37,681 bases of DNA from an uncultured Acidobacteriia bacterium (GTDB lineage Bacteria > Acidobacteriota > Terriglobia > Bryobacterales > Bryobacteraceae): contig CAIVVT010000276.1 of NCBI GenBank assembly GCA_903909435.1, forward strand, positions 1 to 37,681, given 5' to 3'. Numbering within the stretch: the stretch's first letter is position 1; every line of letters begins with the position of its first letter. This document shows positions 1-8,571 of the stretch, piece after piece. The position numbers and the translations under genes are program-made. The notes beneath the pieces are model-generated. The model saw only the letters and a program-made list of their open reading frames with translations. It had not been told where the DNA came from and did no database searches.

Positions 1-140
1 GATGATGCGGACATATTCGCGGTCCTCGAAGATGGGCCGTCCAGCCTCCTTGGACTTGAACTCCATCTTCATCGGCTCGACGTAGAACTGCGGGATCGCC
101 GGGCTTTTCGGGCCGTTCGGGTCCTGGAAATCAAATTCGC
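1..140. repeat. Terminal direct repeat, left copy
   Basis: This 140-base segment is identical to 37542-37681. It lies inside one reading frame that continues across the junction, so it reads as the overlap left when a circular or circularly permuted genome was linearised. The non-redundant length is then 37,541 bp. A real 140-bp physical terminal repeat cannot be excluded from sequence alone. Confidence 0.95.
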
Positions 141-144
141 TCAA
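1..144 (-). CDS. Virion-associated protein of unknown function, N-terminal part of junction-spanning gene
   Basis: These are the first 48 codons of a 192-residue protein whose remainder lies at 37107-37541 (true location: complement of 37107-37541 joined to 1-144). The start is TTG at 144-142, preceded 8 nt upstream by GGAG; the protein begins MSEFDFQDPNGPKSPAIPQF. Reading on through the right-hand repeat copy gives the same frame with no stop, which supports circularity. The gene sits between capsid and head-tail adaptor genes, so a virion or assembly role is likely. I do not recognise a defined function. Confidence 0.85.
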   Translation of the reverse strand, partial: MSEFDFQDPNGPKSPAIPQFYVEPMKMEFKSKEAGRPIFEDREYVRII

Positions 145-145
145 G

Positions 146-163
146 CTCTTTCCTCCGAAAGAG
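146..163 (-). promoter_or_regulatory. Hairpin presenting the Shine-Dalgarno in its loop
   Basis: On the minus strand CTCTTTC-GGAG-GAAAGAG forms a perfect 7-bp stem with a 4-nt loop. The loop is the ribosome-binding site of the TTG-initiated gene starting at 144. It lies between the capsid-side genes and the tail-side genes, just after a stronger UUCG hairpin (167-190). It could tune translation of the 192-residue protein. The structure is seen in the sequence; regulation is inferred. Confidence 0.55.
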
Positions 164-166
164 GTC

Positions 167-190
167 GGGGGAGAGCCGAAGCCCTCCCCC
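167..190 (-). terminator. UUCG-capped 10-bp hairpin downstream of the capsid genes
   Basis: On the minus strand GGGGGAGGGC-TTCG-GCTCTCCCCC pairs over 10 bp with one G-U wobble and an extra-stable UUCG tetraloop. It lies 8 bases past the stop of the 298-residue head gene (198-1094). No clear U-run follows, so it may be a leaky terminator or an RNA-stabilising 3' end that raises capsid mRNA relative to the tail genes downstream. Confidence 0.6.
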
Positions 191-197
191 TTCCGGG

Positions 198-1094
198 TTA
201 GTTCTGTTTGGCCAGGGTCGGCCAATACAGGTTCGCCGAGACGTGGGTGGTGACGGTGAAAGTCACCGCCGTCCCGTTCGCCGTGGCGTTCTGCAGGGTG
301 GACTGGGCGCCGGTCGTGGACGTGCCGATCGACACGCGCCATTGACCGCCGACCTTGTCGATCGCCGCGATACAGGCGTTCGAGGGCATCCCGGTGCCGG
401 TGATCGTCATGCCGGGAACCAGATCGGTGGACCCGCCGCCGGTGGAAGCCGACACCACGACGGTGATATACGGCGATCCGTTGACGGTCGTGCCGGTGAA
501 GGTCAGGCCCGAGGACGCGACGATGCCAGTGATCGGCGAGGCCGACTTCTGACCCGCCGTGGCAGAGGCCGGGAACTTCATCGTGCCGGCGGTCGAGGCG
601 TTGGTTTCGCCTTGGCCGTTGGCGACCGAACCGGCGATAGCGCGGATAGCCGCACGTCCCGCCCGTTGAGCCCAGAAGTAGTAGGTTCCCGCCAGGGTCG
701 CCGGGGCGAACACCTGCCCAATGACGACTTCGGCCCCGATGATGTTGCTGGCGTTGGTCGCCGAGAACAGCGTCATGGTGAAGTTGCCGTCGAGGAAGTA
801 GGCGTCGCCCGGCAGCAGGTCCGTAGTCGAGGCCAACACCAGCTTGGTGTAGACAAACTCCGACCCGTAGTCCCCGTTGATGGTCATGCCCAGGCGCCAT
901 TGCGGCGTGGGCAAGCCCTGGTTGGAGACGCCGGTGGCCGGGGCCGGTCCATAGAGCACGCAGGGGTTGGCCCCCAGATCGGACCAGACGCCCGAGCCGG
1001 TGGACACGCCCTTGCCGAAATCGCCTTGCCAGACGATGTCGCACAGGTGCGAGGCTTCGTCGAACAGGCGCAGCTTGCGAAGATCGTTTTTCAT
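198..1094 (-). CDS. Putative head decoration/structural protein (298 aa)
   Basis: This gene directly follows the major capsid gene in the leftward structural operon; the gap of 15 bases contains AGAAAGGGG as ribosome-binding site. The protein has no signal peptide or membrane segment. Its C-terminal half (about residues 180-290) is rich in Gly, Ser, Thr and Val, with beta-repeat composition like Ig-like or decoration domains. The N-terminal part (MKNDLRKLRLFDEASHLCD) is more ordered. Position immediately after the capsid suggests a decoration or head-completion protein. No family was recognised with certainty. A hairpin capped by UUCG follows its stop. Confidence 0.6.
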   Translation of the reverse strand: MKNDLRKLRLFDEASHLCDIVWQGDFGKGVSTGSGVWSDLGANPCVLYGPAPATGVSNQGLPTPQWRLGMTINGDYGSEFVYTKLVLASTTDLLPGDAYFLDGNFTMTLFSATNASNIIGAEVVIGQVFAPATLAGTYYFWAQRAGRAAIRAIAGSVANGQGETNASTAGTMKFPASATAGQKSASPITGIVASSGLTFTGTTVNGSPYITVVVSASTGGGSTDLVPGMTITGTGMPSNACIAAIDKVGGQWRVSIGTSTTGAQSTLQNATANGTAVTFTVTTHVSANLYWPTLAKQN

Positions 1095-1109
1095 GGTTCG
1101 AGCCCCTTT

Positions 1110-2081
1110 CTAAGCGATCAGCACGCCTTGCAGCTGGGCGTTGGACAGGGTGAGATTCCCGGCCCAGACGATCAGCCGCACGGAGGCGTCTTGGTTGATG
1201 GAGCCGACCGTTTCGAGGGGAACCATGTTCCGCTTCGAGGAGGGCCGGTATTTGATGTAGTCGGTGTTCAGGAAGTACATGTGCGAGGCCGGGCAGGCCG
1301 CGCCCACGCCACCATCGGGAACAACATCGGCGCCCATGTATTGCAGATCCATATAACCCGCCTCGCCCTGCTTGTTGGACGTGATGCGCTGGATCGACTG
1401 GAGGGACTGCCAGTACAGCTGGAAATAGGTGTTGTCCGCAATGATGAGGTCAACGGTGTCGCTCTGACGCTTGGTCAGAAGCCACAGGTTGTTCATGTAC
1501 TGCTGGATGTTGGTGGAGCTGACCGCCCCGCCGCCGTCCGTCACGCCGGAATATTTGACATTCCGCCAGAACGCCCACTGCGAGCGGTCGATGCCGCCGA
1601 CAACGCCCGTGGTGGGCGCGTCCGCGATCAGCGATTGCAGGCCGCCGATCTGAAGGCCGCCGTCCGCCGTCCCGTTCGAGAACAGGTCGTAGTTGAGGTT
1701 GTTGGCGAAGGTCTTTTCGGCGTTCTTGATCCGGCCTTCGAGCAGGTCGATGATCTGCTCCTTGCCGGTGTTCTGAACGTCGATTTCCAGACCGTTCCAG
1801 GTCACGGCGACAGCCGCCTGCTTCCAGTCGAACTCGGCCGCGGTGAACACGTCCGAGGGCTGGATATTCAGGACCTGATAGCCGGCGTAACGCTGATAGG
1901 TGCCGTTCTGGGCGTACTCCAGTTCCTGCACGATGGTCCGACCGCCGGAGACGGGCATGATCGAGCCCTTCTTCTTCAGGCGGGCCAGCAAAGCATTGTT
2001 GTTGGTGATGTTGTCCGCCGCCTTCCCGCTGCGGTTCCGCAACGTGGTGGTGACGATTTCGGAGAGATTGGGCGAAGCCAT
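1110..2081 (-). CDS. Major capsid protein
   Basis: This 323-residue protein starts MASPNLSEIVTTTLRNRSGK and resembles the major capsid proteins of temperate podoviruses (HK97-fold class). The identification uses length, the opening SEIVTTTLRNRSG segment, the mixed alpha/beta middle (FANNLNYDLFSNGT) and the order portal, scaffold, capsid. A ribosome-binding site AAGGAA precedes the ATG after the scaffold stop, one of the few places in this operon without a start/stop overlap, as expected for a highly expressed product. It ends in TAG. It would form the icosahedral shell around the scaffold encoded by 2102-3139. Confidence 0.88.
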   Translation of the reverse strand: MASPNLSEIVTTTLRNRSGKAADNITNNNALLARLKKKGSIMPVSGGRTIVQELEYAQNGTYQRYAGYQVLNIQPSDVFTAAEFDWKQAAVAVTWNGLEIDVQNTGKEQIIDLLEGRIKNAEKTFANNLNYDLFSNGTADGGLQIGGLQSLIADAPTTGVVGGIDRSQWAFWRNVKYSGVTDGGGAVSSTNIQQYMNNLWLLTKRQSDTVDLIIADNTYFQLYWQSLQSIQRITSNKQGEAGYMDLQYMGADVVPDGGVGAACPASHMYFLNTDYIKYRPSSKRNMVPLETVGSINQDASVRLIVWAGNLTLSNAQLQGVLIA

Positions 2082-2101
2082 CTCAGGGGTTCCTTATGGG
2101 G

Positions 2102-3139
2102 TCACGCGACGGCGTCCCATGCGTGGGAAAGGTCGTCGCGAATGGTTGCGGCTGGACTCGCGTTCGCTGGCGACGAGCCAGGAGACGGCGAGCCGGTGAC
2201 GGACCCTGACGCTCTTCGCGCGGCGTCGGCTTTCGCGCGTTTCTGCTGTTCGGCCTGAGCCAGGGCCTGCTTTTGCTGGTCTTGCAAAAGGAGGGGCCTG
2301 ATCTCCGGGTTGGCCCAGATCGCCCGCTCGTAGGCTTCCTGAAGTGACAGCGATGGGAAAGCCGTTACCAGCTTCGACATCTCGCCCCGCACGTTCTCGA
2401 AGTAGATATTCTTCGGATCGTTTTGGAACTCTGCGACTTGGGCTTCCAACTGAGACTGAACGGCCTGGGCTTCAGCTTCACGCTGCTGCGCCACGACGCT
2501 TGACAGGGATTGGACCTGTTGAGAAAGCTGCTGGATCACCGGGTGCATGGGCTGCTGTGCAGCTTGACCCTGTTGACCCTGCGCGAAGCTCGCGAGGTTT
2601 ACGCCGTACTGCCGGGCCAGGTATGCGATGCCCTCTTGGGGATTGCGTTCGAGGAAGTCCTGGGCCGCGAACAGCGACTGGACAGCCTGAAACTCATCTT
2701 GTCCCGCGAGTTGGAAGCGTTCGCGACGAGGCGCCAGGAGCGAGTCCAGGCGGTTGAACCGTTCGGCCTGCTGTTGCCGCTGGGCCAGACCTTCGTTCAT
2801 GTCCTTCTCGCGCTTCATCACCTCTTGTTGGATGACGGGCGGGAGCGTGGAGAACTGGGCCTTGGCTGCGGCGCTCCAGGCTGCGGGAGGGACGATGGCC
2901 TGAGGTTCAGGTTCGCCGACCGCTTGAGGCGTCGTAGGTTCAGGGATAGATTGCGCTGTTTCGACCTGTTTGGCAAACCGTCCGGCTTCATCGCGCGCAC
3001 GCTCGGCGGCGGTCGGTTCGGCCGTCTGTGCGACAGGTTCGGCTGGTGTGTCGATTGATCCCGCATCGGCCTCGAAAGCGGCGGACAGTTCGCCGCGCAG
3101 GTCGATTTCAGGCGCGAGGTCTTCGGTTTCGGTATCCAT
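2102..3139 (-). CDS. Capsid scaffolding protein
   Basis: This protein of about 345 residues is acidic and Pro-rich at its N terminus, followed by long Gln/Ala/Glu-rich helical stretches (about residues 100-320) predicted to form coiled coils. It ends with a basic patch (KQALAQAEQQKRAKADAARR) and a flexible Ser/Pro/Gly tail. This is the usual layout of a scaffold that binds capsid subunits through its C-terminal region. It sits directly upstream of the major capsid gene. The start is ATG at 3139 (TGATG overlap with the preceding gene); TTG at 3142 is the alternative. No protease motif was found. Confidence 0.8.
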   Translation of the reverse strand: MDTETEDLAPEIDLRGELSAAFEADAGSIDTPAEPVAQTAEPTAAERARDEAGRFAKQVETAQSIPEPTTPQAVGEPEPQAIVPPAAWSAAAKAQFSTLPPVIQQEVMKREKDMNEGLAQRQQQAERFNRLDSLLAPRRERFQLAGQDEFQAVQSLFAAQDFLERNPQEGIAYLARQYGVNLASFAQGQQGQAAQQPMHPVIQQLSQQVQSLSSVVAQQREAEAQAVQSQLEAQVAEFQNDPKNIYFENVRGEMSKLVTAFPSLSLQEAYERAIWANPEIRPLLLQDQQKQALAQAEQQKRAKADAARRASGSVTGSPSPGSSPANASPAATIRDDLSHAWDAVA

Positions 3140-3450
3140 CAAGCTCCTCCAAGCTCTTCAATTGCGCGTGCGATGTCCGGCGCTACCGGATCTGGCTCGT
3201 AGTCCTTGAACCCCGCATCAAACGACTTGCGGTCATCGCCGACGATCTCGCAGCCGGCGTCCTTGACGCTGCGGTAGTAGGCGGACTTGCTGTCATAGGT
3301 CTGGCCGTCGGCCATCGACTGGAGCGGCTCCATGCCGTCTGTCCTGATCGCCGGACACGGCAGGGCGGACCTCGGCCCACGCGGCAGCGGCGGGGCCTTG
3401 TCGGCTTCGTAGAGTTCGCCAAAGCGCCAGACGTAGCGGGTTCGGGCCAT
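3139..3450 (-). CDS. Conserved small protein between fibre-like and scaffold genes (103 aa)
   Basis: The sequence begins MARTRYVWRFGELYEADKAP and contains MADGQTYDSKSAYYRSVKDA followed by GCEIVGDD. A block of this kind (target phrase 'dSKSayRr...AGCeiVG') is familiar from small phage proteins encoded between portal and scaffold genes. Its function is not known to me. It is coupled to its neighbours at both ends by TGATG overlaps, so it should be made together with portal and scaffold. Confidence 0.7.
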   Translation of the reverse strand: MARTRYVWRFGELYEADKAPPLPRGPRSALPCPAIRTDGMEPLQSMADGQTYDSKSAYYRSVKDAGCEIVGDDRKSFDAGFKDYEPDPVAPDIARAIEELGGA

Positions 3451-4667
3451 CAGTTGGCCACCACGATCAGGCTAAGCGACACCGGGTCCAAGAGGCTGTT
3501 CGTGCCGCCGTAAACGCGGATGCCGAACTGCGTGACTGACCGGCTGAAGCCCGTGTCTTCGGATGCGGCCTCCGAGCCCGTGGCGTTGCCGCTGGTGGCG
3601 ATTACCGTGTAGTTGGTGTTCGCCATGGCTGAGGACAGGGTGACGACGTAGAGCCCCGCCGAGGTCCGCGAGACGCTGCTGATCCCGTTGCCGCCCGTGA
3701 CGACAGGCGACGAACTCAGGCTGGTGATATAGCCCCGGCTCATCAGGGCGCCGACAGCGGCAGGCGTCACCGCGTGGGTGGTGTCCGTTCCGGTGATGGT
3801 CTGCGCGCTGGTCGCCAGCGGGGCCAGGCCAGCCGTCGATGTGGAGGCCGTGGGAATGGCATTGGTCGCGCAGGCGGTGGCAAGCCCCTTGCCGTTCAGG
3901 GTGATGGCCGGAACCGCCGTGGACGTGCCGCAGGAGCCGACGTTGCTGTTGACCGTCGCCAGCGTTCCCGCCGCCGTGACATTGGCCGACCCGTCAAAGC
4001 TCGGCGATGTCCACGTCAGATCCCCGGTGATGGCCAGGGTCCGCCCGGTGGCCAGCTTGCCGGTCAGCGTGCCGGTCAGCGTGCCGACAACTGTCAAGCC
4101 GTCGTTGAACGTCGCCAGCCCCGTCGAGCGGGTGAACAGCACCGAGCAGTCCTGAAACGTCCCGGCGTCGTTGTAGCGCCCGACGCACAGATCAGAGCCG
4201 ACGTTTGATCCGCTTTCCGCCGTGCTGTTGGCGAAGGTATACCAGCGCGACAGGCCGGTGGTGCGGTAGTAGTAGCCCCGGTTTGTCGCAGCCGCGCCGC
4301 TCTCGATGATGTCGCCGGAGAACGAATTGGCCGCATCGAGGAACGGCAGGAAATGCCCGCTGGTCCCCGTGCTGGCCACAGCCGCGGAACCGAGGCCAAG
4401 GTTCGTCCGCGCCGTGGTGACGTTGGCCAGGTCCGACAGGTTATTGCTGACTTGCAGATAGGTCGCGCCCAACACCGTCTGCATGTTGGCGGTCAGCACC
4501 GACCACTGAATCCCCTTCAGCGGCCCACCGATCGGATAGGTCAGGAAGAGGTCGGTCGTGTTGACCGACACGGCCTGGGTCAGCTGATCAGGCGTCAGGC
4601 TTGACGCGCCGGCCGATCCGGTGAGCAGGAGCGCCAGAGCACTCCCAAGGGCGAGGTGCTTTCTCAT
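3450..4667 (-). CDS. Tail-fibre-like protein with N-terminal signal peptide (405 aa)
   Basis: The N terminus MRKHLALGSALALLLTGSAG is a textbook Sec signal: basic start, 14-residue hydrophobic core, and AGA before Ser-22 as a likely signal peptidase I site. The mature part has the fibre repeat LSDLANVTTARTNLGLG (about residues 78-94) and Gly/Thr/Ser-rich beta repeats to the end, typical of tail fibres. It is coupled to the portal gene by an ATGA overlap, which fixes the ATG start at 4667. A fibre-like protein with an export signal between portal and scaffold is unusual; three further proteins in this genome share the trait. Confidence 0.72.
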   Translation of the reverse strand: MRKHLALGSALALLLTGSAGASSLTPDQLTQAVSVNTTDLFLTYPIGGPLKGIQWSVLTANMQTVLGATYLQVSNNLSDLANVTTARTNLGLGSAAVASTGTSGHFLPFLDAANSFSGDIIESGAAATNRGYYYRTTGLSRWYTFANSTAESGSNVGSDLCVGRYNDAGTFQDCSVLFTRSTGLATFNDGLTVVGTLTGTLTGKLATGRTLAITGDLTWTSPSFDGSANVTAAGTLATVNSNVGSCGTSTAVPAITLNGKGLATACATNAIPTASTSTAGLAPLATSAQTITGTDTTHAVTPAAVGALMSRGYITSLSSSPVVTGGNGISSVSRTSAGLYVVTLSSAMANTNYTVIATSGNATGSEAASEDTGFSRSVTQFGIRVYGGTNSLLDPVSLSLIVVAN

Positions 4668-6901
4668 GGCGTGGGAACGTCCATCGGCTTGGGGCTGTTG
4701 ATGTCGTGGACCAGACGGCGCGAGGCCGCGCTCATCACGGCTTTCTGCATGTCGGCGGCGATGCTCTGGCCCTGCATCGACTGTTCGTGGGCGTGCTCGA
4801 GCGCAACCTTCTGGCCCTGCACGTGGATTTCCGCCGCCGTCAGCTGCGCGTCGGCATGGGCCTTGAACACGTCGTTCTGCGCCCGCGTCTGATCGGCCTG
4901 GGCGCCCATCAGAGCGGCTTGGCCCTTCATCTGGTCGGCCTGGGCCTTGGCTTGCTCGGCGGGGTTCTGCTGCGGCCCCATGGCCTGGGCCTGTTCCGCC
5001 TTGGCCTGGAGCTTGTCCAGGGCCATCTCAATCACGTCTTCCATCTCGCGCCCGACGCGGAAGCCGCGCACGAGGAACTTGAGGCCCTCGACCACAACAG
5101 GCAGCATTTCCGGGGATAGCTGCACGACGGCCATGGTCTTTTCGAGGTAGGTGGCCACAGCCTCCACGAACTCGACGCGGCGCTGCTTTTCCTCCTGATC
5201 GTCCGGCTCGATGGTCGAGTCCGTCTCGATGTCGATGCGGAACGAGCGCATGGCGTTGTCGTGGAGCATCGCTTCCACTTCCTGCCAGGTCGGGTCGTTG
5301 AGCATCCGCACCATCTTCGGATCGACGGGCGGGGGCTGAGGCGCGGGATGCGGCGGCATAGCCGGCTGTTGCCGGGCCGGCTGGGCCATCTGCTGCTGCA
5401 TGGCCATCTGCTGCTGGATCAGTTGCTTTTCCTGCGGCGAGGCCAGCAGCTGAACGCCCGTCATCTTCGACAGCGTATCGGTGGAGAACTTGGTCGAGAT
5501 GATCTCGCCCATGATGCACAACAGGTCGCGGACGAAGCGGCCAAGCTCCTTTTGCTTGTCGCGAACCCGGCTTGACCCCCAGTTGGTCTTGGCGTTGGTC
5601 GCCGTGGCCGTCTCGTTCGGGTCCACGTCGCCGCGCATGATGTCGGCAATGCCGGTGATCTGGAACACGTCGGTCAGCATCTGCTGGCGGGTTTCAATGC
5701 AGCCCTTGAGCGTCAGGGCGACCATGTCCACCGGGAACCACTCGACGAGGCCCTTCATCCCGCCCCGGTCAGCCAACGCCGCCCAGCTGTCCACCGGGAT
5801 CAGGGTGTTGGTTTCCGCCGCGAACATGTCCTGCAACCGCTGGCCTTCGGTCGCCGCATAGAAGCCGCGCACCTTCAAGGCATCGGTGAGCAGTCCGATG
5901 CGCGCCGTAAGCGTGTTGATCTCTTTCGCTTGGCTCTCATAATACACGTAATCTGGTGTAGGGATAATAGAGTCAGGACCACAAGTCCCCAGCAGAGGAC
6001 GAGGGCATGGAAAGAAATTCCGCAAACCCAGCGGATCGTCTCTCTGATCAAGCGGCGCATCCGAATAGCTCTTGCAAACCCAGAACGCCGTCTTTGAAAC
6101 CTTATCCCAAATCTCATAGACGGCGGCCTTGTTGAATTGTCCGTCCTTCTCGGTCGATCCATCCTCGCCCGTCTTCCAGTCCAGCGGGCAGGCTTTGCCC
6201 TTGTCACCGAACCGCTTGACCAGCTCATCACGGGTCATGAACACCCGGCGCCAGACGAAGCGAACTTCCGACCATGTGCGCGCGGGATTGGTGCCGAAGT
6301 CCTCCCAGTGGACGTGATCACACAGGGCCTCTTCCCAGATCACCTCTTCGTATTGCTGGTTGGTGTTCGTGATTTCGCCGTCAGGGGCTTCAACCGGTCC
6401 AGCCTTGTCCGCGTCACCCGGCCCACCCTCGGCGGCCTCGTTGGCCTCAGCCGAGGGAGCCATGTGCGGGACATAGCGCACCCAGACCTGACCCCGCCCA
6501 ACCAGCAGGAACTCGTCCCGGATCGAGGTCATCATGTCGGCGAAGTCCATCACGTCGATCTGGAAGTTCAGCGCCCGCTCGATGACCTCGGAGGCCGTGC
6601 GTGCGATCGGGTCGCCATCCTTCCACCGCCTGCCGACAACAGCCGTAGGCGTGCGCGCGTAGACCGCTGGAGCCAGCGTCTGGATATTGGCCCATAGCAG
6701 GGCGAAGCGCCGCTTCTGGGCGTCCTCGGCCTCCTTGCGCTCGTTCTCGTACAGGCGGACGATGCGCCGGCCCTTGGTGATCCAGGGCGCCTGGCTCTTC
6801 TCCGACAGATCCAGTTCGCTGATCCAGCGGGAGGCGACGGCCTGGGGCGACGTGCCGAAGTCCTTGGCGGTATCGACCTGGGAAGCGTCGGCGTCGGCCA
6901 T
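4664..6901 (-). CDS. Portal protein
   Basis: This 745-residue protein resembles the long portal proteins of temperate podoviruses. It has an N-terminal helical region (ISELDLSEKSQAPWITKGRR), a mixed alpha/beta body, and a long Gln/Ala-rich helical C terminus (from about residue 490). The C terminus includes a Pro/Gln linker and coiled-coil segments that could form the barrel seen in P22-type portals. Twelve copies would form the DNA channel and dock the terminase. It is coupled to the SGNH esterase (TGATG) and the fibre-like gene (ATGA). Bases about 5920-6125 (residues about 259-327) are clearly more AT-rich with different codon choice, hinting at intragenic recombination. Confidence 0.85.
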   Translation of the reverse strand: MADADASQVDTAKDFGTSPQAVASRWISELDLSEKSQAPWITKGRRIVRLYENERKEAEDAQKRRFALLWANIQTLAPAVYARTPTAVVGRRWKDGDPIARTASEVIERALNFQIDVMDFADMMTSIRDEFLLVGRGQVWVRYVPHMAPSAEANEAAEGGPGDADKAGPVEAPDGEITNTNQQYEEVIWEEALCDHVHWEDFGTNPARTWSEVRFVWRRVFMTRDELVKRFGDKGKACPLDWKTGEDGSTEKDGQFNKAAVYEIWDKVSKTAFWVCKSYSDAPLDQRDDPLGLRNFFPCPRPLLGTCGPDSIIPTPDYVYYESQAKEINTLTARIGLLTDALKVRGFYAATEGQRLQDMFAAETNTLIPVDSWAALADRGGMKGLVEWFPVDMVALTLKGCIETRQQMLTDVFQITGIADIMRGDVDPNETATATNAKTNWGSSRVRDKQKELGRFVRDLLCIMGEIISTKFSTDTLSKMTGVQLLASPQEKQLIQQQMAMQQQMAQPARQQPAMPPHPAPQPPPVDPKMVRMLNDPTWQEVEAMLHDNAMRSFRIDIETDSTIEPDDQEEKQRRVEFVEAVATYLEKTMAVVQLSPEMLPVVVEGLKFLVRGFRVGREMEDVIEMALDKLQAKAEQAQAMGPQQNPAEQAKAQADQMKGQAALMGAQADQTRAQNDVFKAHADAQLTAAEIHVQGQKVALEHAHEQSMQGQSIAADMQKAVMSAASRRLVHDINSPKPMDVPTP

Positions 6902-8571
6902 CAGTAAGGCGTCGCGATGACTTGCAGCTTGTCGGACGCCGTCCAGGCGGCTGCGGCGGCAATATCATTGAAATTGCCGACCGTGCAGCTGCTAGTCGTG
7001 CTCGCCGTCTGCTTGGTGACGAACACCGTTGTGGAATTGGTGGTGATGTCCGTGGCCTGACAGGTCCAACCATTGGGCGCGGCGGGCGTCAGGCCAATAA
7101 CGCCGGAGTTCGCCGTTCCGCCCGTGCCCACGTTCACCTGAAACGAGCAGGTGCCGTTGGAGCCGACGATGGCGGGCGACGTGCCGAAGCCCGAGGAAAT
7201 CGCGGGCATGGCCAGATTACAGGTCGGCGAGCCCGGCAGATATTTGCCGTTCGATCCGGTCAAACGGATCAGGCCGCTGGCGACATATGACGCCAGGTCC
7301 TGATAGCCGGTGGCGCTGGGGTGGCGGGCGTCGGCGCCGCTGTTGCCCATGAAGCCGAGCGCCGAGGCATTGGCCCAGTTTGTCCAGCGATATTGGAAGT
7401 TGATGAACGGCTGATTGGCGGCGGTCGATAGCCCCTGGAGAACCGCGCCATAGCTGTTCTGCGTCGCCACGCTGGCAAAGCTCGCCGGATTGCTCTGCAC
7501 GTCGAAGATGAACACATTCATGCCGGTAGCGTTCGCCGCCGTCTGAAGCGTCGTCATGTTGGTCTGGAACGTGGATATAGGCGTGGCGCTCGGGTTCCAG
7601 TCGTTCACGCCCAGACCGTTGAACGTCACCGTGGGATTGAGGAACGACGACACCAAAAGGCTGGTCGTGCCGTAAATCGCCTGAGCGCCCGTGGTCCAAC
7701 TGATCGATGTCGAGCCGCCGAAGCCGCCGTTGTAGATCTCGATTTTCGGGTTCGCCGTGTCTCGCACCGCTTCGCCGATGACGTAGAACTTGCCTTGCGC
7801 ATTGGTCGTGGCGTTGACGTTGACCGCGCCGGCGATGGCGTTGCCGGTGAAGGTAAAGCGCACCAGGGCAAGCCCCGGCGTGCCATTGGTGGTCGTCACC
7901 GTCCCACCGGAACAGGTCGTGGTCGCGCCGGTCTGGGAGATCACCGAGCAGCTTTCCCCCGCCGTCGATCCCCCGCGATCGAACGTGAAGTTGGAGGCGG
8001 CGGTGCCCGCGATGACATAGGCGTCAAGCTGGTTCCACGGGCCAGCCGTCGCGAAGGTCAACGCTGCGGGCGTGGTCGAGGCAGGGAAGTTCGGAACCGT
8101 GCCGCCGAACGAGTTCTGATTGAGGATGGTCCAGCCGGTGCCGAACGTCAGGCGCGTGTCGAACGTGGCGCAGGTGCCGGTCGTGGTGTTGTTCGAGCAG
8201 CCGAACCAGCTGTCCGAGGTCGCCGGGATGCCCGCGTTGTTGAGCATCGCCGCAAGCTGAAATGGCCAGGAGCTGATGCGGCTGTCCACGCAGGCGCCAA
8301 GCGCGCAGTGGCCCGCCATCACGCTGTCACCAACGAACGCCCACCGCGTGCCGACGCGAGTCTGCGTCGTGACGTTGACGTTGGCGATGTCCTTGAGCAA
8401 CTGGCTGGCCTGTTGCGGGCCGATATTCACGAAGCCCGGAATGCTGTTGACCGGCGCATTGCTGGTCAGGGCATAACCGGCGATCCCGCGCGCCGCCGTG
8501 TCCATCTGGGCATTGGCCGCCGAGCCGATCGACAGCAGCGCCAGAGCGAGAGCGAGAACCCGGCGCATCAT
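6901..8571 (-). CDS. Secreted-type SGNH/GDSL esterase with phage fibre C-terminal domain (556 aa)
   Basis: After a signal peptide (MMRRVLALALALLSIGSAAN, cleavage likely after ANA) there is an SGNH hydrolase core. Block I is GDSVMAG with nucleophile Ser-83, block III is GLGVND, and block V is DARHPS with the catalytic Asp/His. Such enzymes in phage spikes remove acetyl groups from capsule or O-antigen. The C-terminal ~100 residues (NVGTGGTANSGVIGL, GWTCQATDI, VTKQTAS) match the small beta domain often ending podovirus fibres. Start ATG at 8571 (ATGATG; 8568 also possible) overlaps the previous stop. It lies between terminase and portal, away from the tail genes. Confidence 0.78.
   Translation of the reverse strand: MMRRVLALALALLSIGSAANAQMDTAARGIAGYALTSNAPVNSIPGFVNIGPQQASQLLKDIANVNVTTQTRVGTRWAFVGDSVMAGHCALGACVDSRISSWPFQLAAMLNNAGIPATSDSWFGCSNNTTTGTCATFDTRLTFGTGWTILNQNSFGGTVPNFPASTTPAALTFATAGPWNQLDAYVIAGTAASNFTFDRGGSTAGESCSVISQTGATTTCSGGTVTTTNGTPGLALVRFTFTGNAIAGAVNVNATTNAQGKFYVIGEAVRDTANPKIEIYNGGFGGSTSISWTTGAQAIYGTTSLLVSSFLNPTVTFNGLGVNDWNPSATPISTFQTNMTTLQTAANATGMNVFIFDVQSNPASFASVATQNSYGAVLQGLSTAANQPFINFQYRWTNWANASALGFMGNSGADARHPSATGYQDLASYVASGLIRLTGSNGKYLPGSPTCNLAMPAISSGFGTSPAIVGSNGTCSFQVNVGTGGTANSGVIGLTPAAPNGWTCQATDITTNSTTVFVTKQTASTTSSCTVGNFNDIAAAAAWTASDKLQVIATPY

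Noticed and set aside
243..2258. Long open frame on the plus strand opposite the capsid and head genes
   Set aside because: Its product is very rich in Gly, Arg, His and Asp, has no recognisable domain, and lies entirely opposite well-supported genes. It is a high-GC antisense artefact.
6070..6090. TTGCAAAC sequence in the portal gene as another switch operator
   Set aside because: Only one half-site is present, with no symmetric partner and no promoter nearby.
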